A DNA stretch of 64,000 nucleotides. Source: Bacteroidales bacterium. GTDB lineage: Bacteria; Bacteroidota; Bacteroidia; Bacteroidales; Paludibacteraceae. Positions within the stretch are counted from its first letter, which is position 1. Each line of letters starts with the position of its first letter. Of the stretch, positions 54,029 to 62,269 are shown in pieces. Below the pieces are notes generated by a model. The model worked only from the letters and a program-made list of their open reading frames with translations, was not told the origin of the DNA and ran no database searches. The stretch lies in NCBI GenBank assembly GCA_900769555.1, contig CAAGHA010000105.1, positions 1-64,000 of the forward strand. The letters are read 5' to 3'. The position numbers and the translations under genes were made by a program.

Positions 54029-55567
54029 ATGGAAAAAAGAATACAAGAACTAAAAGAGAAAAAATCTAAGTTAGAATTAGGAGGAGGAGAAAATGCCATA
54101 GCTAAACAAAAATCAATTGGCAAATTAACAGCAAGAGAACGTATTGATGCGATTTTGGATAAAGAGTCGTTTCAAGAGTATGATATGTTTGCCAAACATG
54201 ATGTTCACGACTTTGGAATGGAAACCAAAGAGTTGGCATGTGATGGTGTAGTTGTCGGGACAGGAACAATAAATGGAAAACCAGTCTGCATATATGCTCA
54301 AGATTTCACTGTTCAGGGGGGATCCTTAGGATTAATGCATGCTAGAAAAATTACTAAAGTGATGGATTACTCCTTAAAGATGCGAATCCCATGCATTGGA
54401 ATTAACGATTCTGGAGGAGCTCGCATTCAAGAAGGAGTTGGAGCATTAGCAGGATATGGAGAAATCTTTTATCGTAATACATTAGCATCCGGAGTTGTTC
54501 CTCAAATTTCAGTAATATTAGGTCCTTGCGCAGGAGGAGCTGTTTACTCTCCTGCCCTCACCGACTTTGTTTTTGTGGTGGAAAACACTTCAAAAATGTT
54601 CATCACCGGACCCAATGTGATTGAAACTGTATTAGGAGAAAAAATCTCTCAAGAAGAGTTAGGCGGTGCAAAAGTTCATGCAGAAATAACCGGGAATGCT
54701 CACTTTTATGCCCAAAATGAGAAAGAATGTTTTCAACAAATACAGAAACTACTATCGTTCTTACCGGCAAACAATAACGAACAGCCTCAGCCAGTAACGC
54801 CTCAATTACCCAAAGAGACATTCAACATAGAAAATATAATTCCTAACAACCCTAAACAACCTTACGATGTAAAAGAAATTATCAAAGCAATTGCAGATGA
54901 TTCAGACTTTTTAGAAGTACAAGAACTCTTTGCTCCCAATATAGTTATCGGATTTGGTAGAATTGAGGGAAAAACAGTTGGATTTGTAGCAAATCAACCT
55001 CTCTATTTAGCAGGCGTATTAGATTGTGATAGTGCAGACAAAGCCGCAAGGTTTATTCGTTTTTGCGACTCTTTTAACATACCTCTAATTACACTTGAAG
55101 ATATGCCCGGTTACTTGCCGGGAGTTGATCAAGAACACGCCGGAGTTATCCGACACGGAGCAAAAATGTTGTATGCCTACTCAGAAGCCACAGTACCCAA
55201 ATTTACAATTATTCTAAGAAAAGCATACGGAGGAGGATACATTGCAATGAACTCAAGACATTTAGGAGCAGACTTTGTCTTCGCCTGGCCTTCTGCTGAG
55301 ATAGCAGTAATGGGTCCGGAAGGTGCTGCCAATATCATATTCAAATCAGATATTTCGAATTCTGAAAATCCGACAGAAACTCGAATTGAAAAGGTAAAAG
55401 AATACACCGATAAATTTGCCAATCCGTATGTTGCGGCATCCAAAGGATATATAGATGATATAATAGAGCCAAAAGAAACAAGAAAAAAATTGGCTCATGC
55501 TATATTAATCTCTCAAGCCAAAGAAGAGCACCGCCCTAAGAAAAAACACGGGTTACCTCCATTCTAA
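54029..55567 (+). CDS. Acyl-CoA carboxyltransferase (second copy)
   Basis: A 512-residue paralogue of the subunit at 24480, with the same motifs: KLTARERIDAILD, NDSGGARIQEG, LGPCAGGAVYSPAL, LEDMPGYLPG and RKAYGGGYIAM. It is paired with a biotin carrier gene 14 bases later but has no biotin carboxylase of its own. It may share the AccC-like subunit at 22240, or act as the carboxyltransferase of a methylmalonyl-CoA decarboxylase. No OadB-type membrane subunit is in the window. Confidence 0.9.
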   Translation: MEKRIQELKEKKSKLELGGGENAIAKQKSIGKLTARERIDAILDKESFQEYDMFAKHDVHDFGMETKELACDGVVVGTGTINGKPVCIYAQDFTVQGGSLGLMHARKITKVMDYSLKMRIPCIGINDSGGARIQEGVGALAGYGEIFYRNTLASGVVPQISVILGPCAGGAVYSPALTDFVFVVENTSKMFITGPNVIETVLGEKISQEELGGAKVHAEITGNAHFYAQNEKECFQQIQKLLSFLPANNNEQPQPVTPQLPKETFNIENIIPNNPKQPYDVKEIIKAIADDSDFLEVQELFAPNIVIGFGRIEGKTVGFVANQPLYLAGVLDCDSADKAARFIRFCDSFNIPLITLEDMPGYLPGVDQEHAGVIRHGAKMLYAYSEATVPKFTIILRKAYGGGYIAMNSRHLGADFVFAWPSAEIAVMGPEGAANIIFKSDISNSENPTETRIEKVKEYTDKFANPYVAASKGYIDDIIEPKETRKKLAHAILISQAKEEHRPKKKHGLPPF

Positions 55568-55581
55568 TTAATTTGAAGAAC

Positions 55582-55896
55582 ATGGAAAAAAGTAATCAAA
55601 TAGAATTATTGTTAGAATCTGGAAGATATAATACATACAGTACTAACAAGTTTAAAAATAGGAGTCCATATCAAAAAAGGAACGAAAACGAAATAGTTTC
55701 TGAAATACCCGGAACAATCATTCAAATATTTGTATCCGAAGGAGAAAATCTTCTAAAAGGGGCTCCATTGCTCATCTTAGAAGCTATGAAGATGGAAAAT
55801 ATCATACGTATGCCACATGATGGGAAAATAAAGAGAATCTTGGTAGAAAAAAAGCAAAAAATTGGCAAACACACAGTTCTAATGCTTTTAGAATAA
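55582..55896 (+). CDS. Small biotin carboxyl carrier protein (second copy)
   Basis: A 104-residue protein. Residues 1-37 are a polar lead. Residues 38-104 are a biotinyl domain with EIPGTIIQIF and EAMKMEN (biotin Lys70). ATG 55582 (MEKSNQ) is chosen over TTG 55573. It is much shorter than the carrier at 23952 and lacks its N-terminal domain. It serves the adjacent carboxyltransferase; a strong terminator follows. Confidence 0.88.
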   Translation: MEKSNQIELLLESGRYNTYSTNKFKNRSPYQKRNENEIVSEIPGTIIQIFVSEGENLLKGAPLLILEAMKMENIIRMPHDGKIKRILVEKKQKIGKHTVLMLLE

Positions 55897-55903
55897 AACG
55901 CAA

Positions 55904-55939
55904 AAAGAGGGAGAATTTCAACCATGATTCTCCCTCTTT
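55904..55939. terminator. Bidirectional terminator
   Basis: AAAGAGGGAGAAT pairs perfectly with ATTCTCCCTCTTT (13 bp). Shared by the biotin carrier gene and the converging lipoprotein gene. Confidence 0.9.
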
Positions 55940-55969
55940 ATGTAGTACAATTCAATAAATTACCAAAAA

Positions 55970-56182
55970 CTAAGGACAGATATACCCTGCTCTCTCTCCC
56001 GGTGTTGAAATTGTTGACAACTCCGAACATTGTGCTACGTCAACCTCTTCAAAAACAGTACTATAACTAGGAACTACTTCTCCGGTTTCATCGTAAAACA
56101 CACACTCGCAATCAATAGTACATGAAGAGAGTAAACCGATAAAAAACAATACTGATAAAAAAATATGTCTTTTCATTTTCAA
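55970..56182 (-). CDS. Small Cys-rich lipoprotein 1
   Basis: 70 residues. Signal peptide with lipobox LLSSC (Cys21), then CTIDCECVFYDETGE and two more Cys (VAQCSEL, YICP). Same layout as the 63-residue protein at 56418: lipid Cys, then C-E-C, a short acidic body and two late Cys that could form a disulfide. No known family recognised. The start may be the second Met (56176). Confidence 0.65.
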   Translation of the reverse strand: MKMKRHIFLSVLFFIGLLSSCTIDCECVFYDETGEVVPSYSTVFEEVDVAQCSELSTISTPGERAGYICP

Positions 56183-56362
56183 AAAATTATATTCGGAATT
56201 AAAAATTCACAATTTACAACTCAAGAATTTTTTTATATCGCAAATGTAATAATAATTTAAAGAGAAACAAAAAAATATAAGAAAAACATCAATAGGCAAT
56301 TTTTCAAAAAAACTGCTGTAGTAGTAAATTTAGATTACATAGTTGTGGTAATCACCCAAAAT

Positions 56363-56400
56363 AAAACATGCAGCAATTCATAAAGATTTGCCGCATGTTT
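56363..56400 (-). terminator. Terminator after small lipoprotein 2
   Basis: AAACATGCGGCAAA and TTGCTGCATGTTT (minus strand) form an imperfect hairpin followed by TATTTTGG. Confidence 0.6.
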
Positions 56401-56417
56401 ATAATATTGAATGTCGA

Positions 56418-56609
56418 TTATTTACATTCAACAGAAGAAGTCATTCCCATCATAGATACTTCAGTATTCATATCTTTGCATTTTCCATCTTCAAGTTCAA
56501 CTACTTCAGTTGAAAAAACTTCTCCATTAATTTTTGTTTCGCATTCACACTCTTTTGAACAAGAAATAGCAGCCAAAGCTAAAACAGCTAAGGAAAATAA
56601 CTTTTTCAT
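56418..56609 (-). CDS. Small Cys-rich lipoprotein 2
   Basis: 63 residues. Signal peptide with lipobox AAISC (Cys17), then SKECECETKINGEVFSTEVVEL, a Cys in DGKCKDM and a last Cys two residues from the end. Paralogue-like to the protein at 55970. The terminator between them implies a separate transcript. Confidence 0.65.
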   Translation of the reverse strand: MKKLFSLAVLALAAISCSKECECETKINGEVFSTEVVELEDGKCKDMNTEVSMMGMTSSVECK

Positions 56610-56778
56610 ATAAATTAATTTTTTTAATTAGGTCTGAATTAACATACACCAGAAATAACCAGACCTTAATAAACCACCTCTAGCTTATAACAATACAAAG
56701 TTACACAAAAAACTTTACAAAGGATGCCTTATGCATAATAAATTTTAACAACAAAATCTAAGTAACTGGTTAAAAATA

Positions 56779-56976
56779 TTAAAGAGAGTTATATAAATTA
56801 ATTTTTCGTAATTTTTTATTTGTAATAAATCTATTTCGAATGTTTTTGAATTCATTATATTTATCTTACTTCTATTCATTACGTTAAGATGCCCGCATCG
56901 CTCCTTTATGAATAAAAAACTATCTAAATAAAATGCTCTTCAAAATCATCTCGACCTAATTTATAGAACTCACCTT
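56779..56976 (+). repeat. MITE-like repeat, long form (copy I)
   Basis: 198 bp. The right end is well kept (CATCTCGACCTAATTTATAG then AACTCACCTT); the left end is worn (AAGAGAGTTATATAAATTAA). The interior has GATGCCCGCATCGCTCC and ATGCTCTTCAAAATCATC. It fills much of the 56610-57090 spacer. Confidence 0.75.
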
Positions 56977-57091
56977 AAATTAATCTGATTATTTAGGTTA
57001 TTTTTCAATAAATTTCATAAAAAAAACATCGTCCCAAAAGAGACCATAAATAACCATTACAAATAAAATAACATTCAATATTCAGTATATT

Positions 57092-57173
57092 ATGACAAAA
57101 TGACACACAATAAAAACGATATAAAAAAAATGATGAAAGAATGACAGAATAATATGTTTGGCATAAATTATGC
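57092..57173 (+). promoter_or_regulatory. groESL control region: ATGACA repeats and TTTGGCAT promoter
   Basis: ATGACA occurs at 57092, 57100 and 57141. TTGGCATAAATTATGCA (57158-57173 region) has GG-N10-GC spacing, as in sigma-54 promoters. It is also explained by a -7 element TATGTTTG (57153-57160) followed by the palindrome GCATAAATTATGC (57161-57173). The same ATGACA and TTTGGCAT words precede htpG. No CIRCE palindrome. Confidence 0.5.
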
Positions 57174-57348
57174 AGAATATAGATAGTGTTGAACAATAAG
57201 TTGTTTATAAACAAAACAAGAAATTATTACAAAAATGAGAAATAAACAATTTCTAAAATTCAACAAACAAAATTTGAAAATATATGTTTAACAAAGAGGC
57301 AATTTAACTGAATTTAGATTAAATAACCTCAAAATAAGATTTATTATT

Positions 57349-57618
57349 ATGAATATCAAACCATTGGCAGACAGAGTTTTGGTAAAACCAGCAGCTGCAG
57401 AAGAAAAGACCGCAAGTGGAATTATAATTCCAGACTCAGCAAAAGAGAAACCATTAAAAGGAGAAGTTATCGCAATTGGTAATGGAACCAAAGATGAAGA
57501 AATGGTTGTAAAATCAGGCGATACTGTGCTTTATGGTAAATATGCCGGAACAGAATTAGAATTAGAAGGTGAAAAATATTTGATAATGCGTCAAAGCGAT
57601 ATTTTGGCAATTATCTAA
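57349..57618 (+). CDS. groES: Co-chaperonin GroES
   Basis: 89 residues; the lid of the GroEL folding chamber. NIKPLADRVLVKPAAAEEKTASGIIIP contains the start and the mobile loop. GDTVLYGKYAGTELELEGEKYLIMRQSDILAII closes the family pattern. groEL starts 42 bases downstream in the same operon. Confidence 0.97.
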   Translation: MNIKPLADRVLVKPAAAEEKTASGIIIPDSAKEKPLKGEVIAIGNGTKDEEMVVKSGDTVLYGKYAGTELELEGEKYLIMRQSDILAII

Positions 57619-57660
57619 AAATTGTTTAGAATTTCAGTAAATAACATTAAAAAAAATAAC

Positions 57661-59298
57661 ATGGCTAAAGAGATAAAATATGACATGGAAGCTCGTGACT
57701 TGCTAAAAAAAGGAGTTGACGAGTTGGCAAATGCAGTTAAGGTAACCTTAGGACCTAAGGGAAGAAATGTAATTATAGAAAAGAAATTTGGAGCTCCACA
57801 CATCACAAAAGATGGAGTATCAGTAGCCAAAGAGATTGAGTTGAGCGATCCATACGAAAACATGGGAGCACAAATGGTAAAAGAAGTAGCATCAAAAACA
57901 GGTGATGATGCCGGAGACGGAACAACAACAGCTACAATCTTAGCTCAAGCAATTATCAACGTAGGATTAAAGAATGTGACAGCAGGAGCTAATCCAATGG
58001 ACTTAAAACGCGGAATTGATAAAGCTGTTGCAAAAGTAGTTGAAAGCATCAAAAGTCAAGCTAAAGAAGTTGGAGACGACTACAATAAGATTGAACAAGT
58101 TGCTACTATCTCTGCTAACAATGACAATGAAATTGGAAAGTTGATAGCAGACGCCATGGCAAAAGTAAAAAAAGAGGGCGTTATCACTGTTGAGGAAGCA
58201 AAAGGAATGGAAACGACTGTAGAAGTAGTTGAAGGAATGCAATTCGACAGAGGCTATCTTTCTCCATATTTTGTTACCAATACAGAAAAGATGGAGGTTG
58301 AATTTGACAATCCATTCATCTTGATTCACGACAAAAAAATCTCTTCATTAAAAGAAATTTTACCTATTCTTGAAGCCACAGCGCAAGCAGGTCGTCCACT
58401 ATTGATTATCGCAGAAGATATAGATGGAGAAGCTTTAACAACATTAGTTGTAAACCGCTTACGTGGAGCATTAAAAGTATGTGCAGTAAAAGCGCCTGGT
58501 TTTGGAGATCGTCGCAAAGAGATGTTGGAAGACATCGCAATTTTGACCGGAGGATTGGTTGTAACAGAAGAAAAAGGCATTAAATTGGAAAATGCAACAA
58601 TTGAGATGTTGGGTACAGCAGAAAAAGTAACCATCAACAAAGACAATACAACCATTGTGAATGGAGCAGGAGCAAAAGAAGCTATTGCAGAAAGAGTTGC
58701 TCAAATCAAAGCTCAAATCGAGGCTACTAAGTCAGATTATGACCGTGAAAAATTGCAAGAGAGACTTGCTAAATTAGCAGGAGGAGTTGCTGTACTTTAT
58801 GTTGGAGCACCTTCAGAAGTTGAAATGAAAGAGAAAAAAGACCGTGTTGATGATGCATTAAGTGCAACACGTGCCGCAGTAGAAGAAGGAATTGTTCCTG
58901 GTGGAGGTGTTACCTACATTCGTGCAATTGAATCTTTAGAAGATCTAAAAGGTATAAATGAAGATGAAACTACCGGTATAGAAATCATTAAAAGAGCAAT
59001 TGAAGAACCTTTAAGACAAATCATCACAAATGCAGGAAAAGAGGGTGCAGTTTACGTTCAAAAAGTAAAAGAAGGCAAAGGTGACTTTGGATACAATGCT
59101 CGCAATGAAAAATTTGAAAACTTCTTTGAAGCGGGCGTAATAGATCCTGCAAAAGTAACTCGCGTTGCCCTTGAAAATGCTGCATCAATTGCAGGAATGA
59201 TGTTGACAACAGAATGTGTCATCGCAGAAAAGAAAGAAGATAAAGCAGCAGCACCTGCTATGCCTCCAATGGGAGGAGGAATGGGTGGCATGATGTAA
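57661..59298 (+). CDS. groEL: Chaperonin GroEL
   Basis: A 545-residue chaperonin. VKVTLGPKGRNVII, GDGTTTATILAQAI (ATP site) and the Gly/Met tail MPPMGGGMGGMM are typical. ATG 57661 (MAKEIKYD) is the standard start; the frame opens 39 bases earlier inside the intercistronic gap. A terminator follows. Confidence 0.98.
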   Translation: MAKEIKYDMEARDLLKKGVDELANAVKVTLGPKGRNVIIEKKFGAPHITKDGVSVAKEIELSDPYENMGAQMVKEVASKTGDDAGDGTTTATILAQAIINVGLKNVTAGANPMDLKRGIDKAVAKVVESIKSQAKEVGDDYNKIEQVATISANNDNEIGKLIADAMAKVKKEGVITVEEAKGMETTVEVVEGMQFDRGYLSPYFVTNTEKMEVEFDNPFILIHDKKISSLKEILPILEATAQAGRPLLIIAEDIDGEALTTLVVNRLRGALKVCAVKAPGFGDRRKEMLEDIAILTGGLVVTEEKGIKLENATIEMLGTAEKVTINKDNTTIVNGAGAKEAIAERVAQIKAQIEATKSDYDREKLQERLAKLAGGVAVLYVGAPSEVEMKEKKDRVDDALSATRAAVEEGIVPGGGVTYIRAIESLEDLKGINEDETTGIEIIKRAIEEPLRQIITNAGKEGAVYVQKVKEGKGDFGYNARNEKFENFFEAGVIDPAKVTRVALENAASIAGMMLTTECVIAEKKEDKAAAPAMPPMGGGMGGMM

Positions 59299-59318
59299 GA
59301 TTATCTTTCCTTCTTTAT

Positions 59319-59360
59319 AAAGGGTGTGTCAGCAAATTTGTTGACACACCTTTCATTTTA
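59319..59360 (+). terminator. Terminator of groESL
   Basis: AAGGGTGTGTCAGCAAA pairs with TTTGTTGACACACCTTT with G-U pairs, followed by CATTTTA. Confidence 0.8.
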
Positions 59361-59393
59361 TAGCCATAATATTTGTACGTTATACATGATATT

Positions 59394-59593
59394 TAATCAA
59401 TAAAAATTAGTATCAAGCCGTTAGCGGAATTTATTGACACTATCGAGGATAAATATTGCAGATATAAAAACAGGGCGAATGCGATTCGCCCCAACGGAAG
59501 TAACCGAAATAATATAATTGCTAACACGATGGCCGAATTAATTAAGAGTGAACTTAAAAGTATTTCCAAACAAAAAAACACCGATAGAGAGTA
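59394..59593 (+). other. Unexplained start-less open frame with REP-like palindrome
   Basis: About 66 codons are open (KISIKPLAEFIDTIEDKY...AELIKSELKSISKQ) up to TAA 59591, without a start codon until ATG 59530. A palindrome GGGCGAAT-GC-GATTCGCCC lies at about 59473-59492, of the REP-like kind seen in many genomes. It may be the remnant of a gene 3' end. No family recognised. This covers the 59299-59642 spacer together with two terminators. Confidence 0.3.
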
Positions 59594-59609
59594 AACCTCT
59601 ACCGGTGAA
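59576..59609 (-). terminator. Terminator of the OmpH-like operon
   Basis: On the minus strand CACCGGTAGAG and CTCTATCGGTG form an 11-bp stem with one mismatch, then TTTTTTTG. Confidence 0.85.
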
Positions 59610-59642
59610 TTTTCTATTTTGTAATCAAAAATTATTTACAAA

Positions 59643-60290
59643 TTATTTTTGTTGAGAAGCACGATAACGTTGATTCATTACAAATACAACCTCAGAAGTG
59701 ATATTCAACATAGGTTCTGCATACAAAATATTATCTGCATCCGTATTACTTAAAATCAACTTATAACGTTTATCTGCATTAAAAAATTCAAAGAATGAAT
59801 TAATGGAATCACGTAAACGCATATTCATCTTTTGTTGTTCAGTAATCAAATCTTGCGCCAAACGTTGTTCTAAAGTTTGCAACTCTTGATCCTTTTTAAA
59901 CAGCCTATTTTGTTCTTGCTCAAAAGACTCTTTAGACAAAAATCCGCCAGCTTGATATTTTTGTTGGAAAACTTCCAACTCCGCCTGTAATTTTTGCTGA
60001 GCAGAAACAAGTTCCTTTCTTGATTTATCCTGCTTTTTCAATAATGTTTCATTCAATTTCTTTGCATACTCATAATTCAACAAGAAAGTATCCACATTAA
60101 TATAAGCAATCGGGTAAGTTTGAGTCAACGAATCACTAGAAACTGAAGTATTTACAACAGTAGAATCCGGAATCACAACATTACTTTCCGCCACCACAGA
60201 TTCTGCACTTTTACTAGAAAAATGTAGAACATACAATCCAATCACTGCCAATGCTAAAACAGCAAGCGCAATAGTGTTAAAATTTTTCAT
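59643..60290 (-). CDS. OmpH/Skp-family periplasmic protein
   Basis: A 215-residue protein. An N-terminal hydrophobic segment (about 5-22) acts as signal or anchor. The core holds YPIAYINVDTFLLNYEYAKKL, the typical OmpH start strand, then a long coiled coil (about 85-165). A holdase for outer-membrane proteins is the usual role. ATG 60290 (MKNFNTIALAV) is chosen; the open frame extends 35 codons further but that part overlaps the next gene upstream. Its start overlaps that gene's 3' end by 14 bases. Confidence 0.85.
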   Translation of the reverse strand: MKNFNTIALAVLALAVIGLYVLHFSSKSAESVVAESNVVIPDSTVVNTSVSSDSLTQTYPIAYINVDTFLLNYEYAKKLNETLLKKQDKSRKELVSAQQKLQAELEVFQQKYQAGGFLSKESFEQEQNRLFKKDQELQTLEQRLAQDLITEQQKMNMRLRDSINSFFEFFNADKRYKLILSNTDADNILYAEPMLNITSEVVFVMNQRYRASQQK

Positions 60291-60513
60291 TTGTATTGAT
60301 TTTCTTTTTTTGTTTTTGTTTAATTCCTTTCCATTCCATATAGTCTTGAGTTTGCACACAATATATACCCCGCTCTGCCATTGCCTTGTTTCCACCTACG
60401 TGTAAATTAGGAAATTTACCTTTTTTGGTAAAAAAAATGCGGACCCCCAATAAAGCAATAGCAACCGCCACTATGCCTATAGTTAAAAGTAATATTGTAA
60501 AAACGTTTCCCAT
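60277..60513 (-). CDS. Small single-pass membrane protein
   Basis: 78 residues: one hydrophobic helix (about 4-27), then FFTKKGKFPNLHVGGNKAMAERGIYCVQTQDYM and a Lys-rich tail. I recall proteins with a GKFPN-HxGGN motif as widespread small membrane proteins in Bacteroidetes; function unknown. It overlaps the OmpH-like gene start, so the two are translationally coupled. Confidence 0.75.
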   Translation of the reverse strand: MGNVFTILLLTIGIVAVAIALLGVRIFFTKKGKFPNLHVGGNKAMAERGIYCVQTQDYMEWKGIKQKQKKKINTNEKF

Positions 60514-60783
60514 ATTTCAGAAAATTGCCACAAAATAAATCAAATATTTTGAGAATTTATCCACCCACACCATATCTTTTTGTATTATTTCAGAGTAGAT
60601 CAACTATTTTAACATTATTTAATAGCAATACTCTATAAATAACGCTCATTGAGTATCATTTGATAAAATTAAAAAATAATCTTAGTCTCTCAATTGTTGT
60701 AAAATAACACAAAAACAAGTAATTTCGCAAACATAAAAATGGTGTATTTATAAATACTCACCAATATATAAAAACAGAATAAT

Positions 60784-62253
60784 ATGGAACAACAAATTAC
60801 CACTTTAGAACCTCAAGAATTGTGGCATTTTTTCGATAAAATCTGTCAAATTCCGCACCCATCGGGCAAAGAAGAGAAGATTCGCGAATACATTGTCAAT
60901 TACGGAAAGAATTTGAGTCTACAAACTCAGATAGACGAAGTTGGGAATATATTGATATGTAAACCAGCAACACCGGGGTATGAAAAAGCTCCAATCCTCC
61001 TTCTACAAGCCCACATTGATATGGTTTGTGAAAAAAATGAAGAGACCATACATGATTTCGAAAAAGACCCAATAAAAACATACATAGATGGAGATTGGGT
61101 AAAAGCCCACGGAACGACGTTAGGAGCAGACAATGGAATCGGTGTTGCATCAATGCTTGCAATTTTAGGTTCCAATACGATTAAACACGGAAAACTGAAG
61201 TGTATTTTTACAATTGACGAAGAACGAGGATTAACAGGTGCGCAACACGTTTGTGCCGATTGGTTAAACGCTGATATGTTATTAAATTTAGACTCTGAAG
61301 AAGATGGAAGATTTTGCATTGGATGTGCGGGAGGAATTGAGACCTGCGCAACCTTTGAAGTAAAAAGAGAAACTCCTACTGACGATCTATTCTTTGCAGA
61401 AATATCAATTTCCGGATTAAAAGGAGGACACTCCGGAGATGACATAAACAAAGGTCGCGCCAATGCAATTCAACTTTTGGCACGTTTCTTATGGGAGCAA
61501 AAACAAAAATATCCTTTATACATTGCAGACATAATCGGAGGCAACCTTCACAATGCGATTCCTAGAGAAGCAAAGTGTAGCATAGCCATTCCATACAAAT
61601 TCAAAGAAGAACTACGCATTCAACTTAATATATATACAACAATTATTGAGAATGAATACCCGACAGAAGGAAAATTAGCCATTGAATTATCATCAGAGAA
61701 TCGTTTAGACAGCATCATTAATGCTTCTGATAGCGAAAAGATTATCAATACACTATTTGCCCTACCCAATGGTGTAATAGAAATGAGTAGAGAAATTGAG
61801 AATCTTCCAGAAACATCCACTAATTTAGCCTCAATCAAAAGAATAACTGAAAATAGTTATAAAATAGCAACCAGTCAGAGAAGCTCAACCGAAAGTAAAA
61901 AGATCGAATTAAAAAATAGGATGGAAGCGTTGTTCATCATAGGAGGAGCCTCTTCTGTAACCCATAGCGATGGCTATCCCGGTTGGAAACCCAACTTACA
62001 ATCACCAATCAAAGAGATTGTGGTTCAATCATTTGCAGAACTATTTGGATACACTCCGATTGTAAGTGCAATCCATGCCAGATTGGAATGCGGATTATTC
62101 AAAGCACAATCACCTAACTTAGATATGATTTCGATCGGACCTGAAATCAATGGGAATCATTCACCCAACGAACAATGCAGTATATCCAGTGTAAAAAAAT
62201 ATTGGCAACACCTAAATGATATTCTGGCACGAATTGCAGAAATAAAGCAATAA
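60784..62253 (+). CDS. pepD: Aminoacyl-histidine dipeptidase (M20C)
   Basis: A 489-residue cytosolic metallopeptidase splitting Xaa-His and other dipeptides. Metal-site motifs: LLQAHIDMVCEK, GADNGIGVA, TIDEERGLTGA and NLDSEEDG. The dimerisation insert has SGLKGGHSGDDINKGRANAI. LECGLF and SIGPEINGNHSPNE are near the C-terminus. Length is typical. The MATE gene begins 17 bases later. Confidence 0.95.
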   Translation: MEQQITTLEPQELWHFFDKICQIPHPSGKEEKIREYIVNYGKNLSLQTQIDEVGNILICKPATPGYEKAPILLLQAHIDMVCEKNEETIHDFEKDPIKTYIDGDWVKAHGTTLGADNGIGVASMLAILGSNTIKHGKLKCIFTIDEERGLTGAQHVCADWLNADMLLNLDSEEDGRFCIGCAGGIETCATFEVKRETPTDDLFFAEISISGLKGGHSGDDINKGRANAIQLLARFLWEQKQKYPLYIADIIGGNLHNAIPREAKCSIAIPYKFKEELRIQLNIYTTIIENEYPTEGKLAIELSSENRLDSIINASDSEKIINTLFALPNGVIEMSREIENLPETSTNLASIKRITENSYKIATSQRSSTESKKIELKNRMEALFIIGGASSVTHSDGYPGWKPNLQSPIKEIVVQSFAELFGYTPIVSAIHARLECGLFKAQSPNLDMISIGPEINGNHSPNEQCSISSVKKYWQHLNDILARIAEIKQ

Positions 62254-62269
62254 TACAAATTGGATAAAA

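Noticed and set aside
54029..55896. Sodium-pumping decarboxylase operon
   Set aside because: No OadB/MmdB-type membrane subunit is adjacent, so only the soluble modules are supported.
57000..57348. CIRCE/HrcA operator before groESL
   Set aside because: No TTAGCACTC-N9-GAGTGCTAA palindrome or close variant.
59393..59581. 62-codon hydrophobic minus-strand frame after groEL
   Set aside because: Overlaps terminators and the REP-like palindrome; hydrophobicity arises from AT-rich antisense codons.
60927..61463. 178-codon frame antisense to pepD
   Set aside because: Fully inside pepD on the other strand, with no recognisable motif.
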